Below, one piece after another: positions 63,434 to 64,000 of a DNA stretch of 64,000 bases. The position numbers were made by a program, and so were the translations under genes. The stretch lies in assembly GCA_031993545.1 (NCBI GenBank), contig DAMAHZ010000010.1, forward strand, positions 3,408 through 67,407, in the 5' to 3' direction. The notes under the pieces were generated by a model. That model was given only the letters and a program-made list of their open reading frames with translations, was not told the DNA's origin and did no database searches. Source of the stretch: UBA1535 sp002323775. GTDB lineage: Bacteria; Bacillota; Clostridia; Tissierellales; Sedimentibacteraceae. Every line of letters begins with the position of its first letter. Position 1 is the stretch's first letter.

Positions 63434-63991
63434 ATGAATATAAAAAGTTTGGATATACCTGAAATTAAAGTTATCGAGCCAATTGTTCACGAAGATTATA
63501 GAGGATATTATATGGAATCTTATTCTCAACGAGAACTATGCAAATTAGGTATTAATAATATATTTATTCAAGACAATCATTTGCTTTCATTAAAAAGAGG
63601 AACGATACGAGGTATACACTTTCAGAATAATCCTAAGGCTCAATCAAAGCTTGTAAGATGTACTAGAGGTAAAATACTTGATATTGCTGTAGATTTAAGA
63701 AAAGGCTCTCCTACTTATAAAAAATATGTATCAATTATATTGACAGAAGAAAATAAAAAACAGATATTTATTCCGAAAGGATTTGGACATGCTTGTATAT
63801 CTTTAGTAGATGATACAGAAGTTCAATATAAAGTAGACGAATTTTATTATCCAGAATATGATAGGGCTATTGCTTGGAATGATCCGGAATTAAAAATAAG
63901 TTGGGGAATAAGTGAAGTAATTGTATCGCCAAAAGACTCAAATGCTCCCTTTTTATCTGATAGCGATGTAAACTTTATATATGCTGAATAA
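63434..63991 (+). CDS. rfbC: dTDP-4-dehydrorhamnose 3,5-epimerase (RmlC/RfbC)
   Basis: The 185 residues retain the full RmlC pattern: HEDYRGYYMESYSQRELCKL, FIQDNHLLSLKRGTIRGIHF with catalytic His, GFGHACISLVDDTEVQYKVD with the general-acid Tyr region, and WNDPELKISWG. It epimerises C3 and C5 of dTDP-4-keto-6-deoxyglucose or a deoxy relative, giving L-sugars. It is a paralogue of the preceding gene. TTTAAGGAGAAAATT precedes the ATG. Partner genes for dTDP-glucose synthesis and 4,6-dehydration are not in the window. Confidence 0.9.
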   Translation: MNIKSLDIPEIKVIEPIVHEDYRGYYMESYSQRELCKLGINNIFIQDNHLLSLKRGTIRGIHFQNNPKAQSKLVRCTRGKILDIAVDLRKGSPTYKKYVSIILTEENKKQIFIPKGFGHACISLVDDTEVQYKVDEFYYPEYDRAIAWNDPELKISWGISEVIVSPKDSNAPFLSDSDVNFIYAE

Positions 63992-64000
63992 GGTTGAAGC

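Overview
The window is AT-rich, with codon use, strong AGGAGG-type ribosome binding sites and gene families of a motile low-GC Gram-positive bacterium. The CtsR/McsA/McsB/ClpC heat-shock operon, FliY, CheC/CheD, an SLH-domain surface protein and a ComFB-domain protein point to Clostridia rather than Bacilli. The species cannot be named from the sequence alone. No rRNA, tRNA, insertion sequence or CRISPR array was seen.

Region 1 (1-8080) is stress response. It holds the tail of an unknown gene, a convergent cold-shock gene with a predicted long leader, and the operon clpB-ctsR-mcsA-mcsB-clpC. That operon has a sigma-A promoter followed directly by a CtsR-type heptad operator (768-790) and ends in a clear terminator. 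Unusually, clpB is its first gene. A lone reverse-strand P-loop ATPase gene (8083-9132) separates this region from the motility genes.

Region 2 (9560-37180) is a fla/che superoperon on the plus strand: flgB-flgC-fliE-fliF-fliG-fliH-fliI-fliJ-fliK-flgD-flg_new-flgE-flbD-motA-motB-fliM-fliY-cheY-fliO-fliP-fliQ-fliR-flhB-flhA-fliA-flgF-flgG-fapA-like-cheC-cheD, then a ParA-type ATPase and a ComFB-domain partner. flhF and flhG are absent from the usual place between flhA and fliA. Several intercistronic gaps carry strong hairpins, three of which end in a shared GGGCATA-type motif.

Region 3 (37289-43960, minus strand) is a block that appears to be transcribed together: a FliK-like protein, a stand-alone FlhB C-terminal homologue, a long FtsA/actin-like protein, a PilZ protein and a secreted SLH/Ig-like surface protein.

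Region 4 (44201-53377) holds late motility genes: cheA-cheW-cheR-cheB, fliD-fliS-fliT-like and flagellin. Near-perfect sigma-28 promoters precede cheA and flagellin, matching the fliA gene in region 2.

Region 5 (53477-64000) is best read as a flagellin-glycosylation island. It encodes multidomain glycosyltransferases and methyltransferases, an NDP-hexose 2,3-dehydratase, a Gfo/Idh-type 3-ketoreductase and two RmlC-type epimerases. Together these predict a dTDP-2,6-dideoxy sugar attached to the flagellar filament. The island runs past the end of the window.
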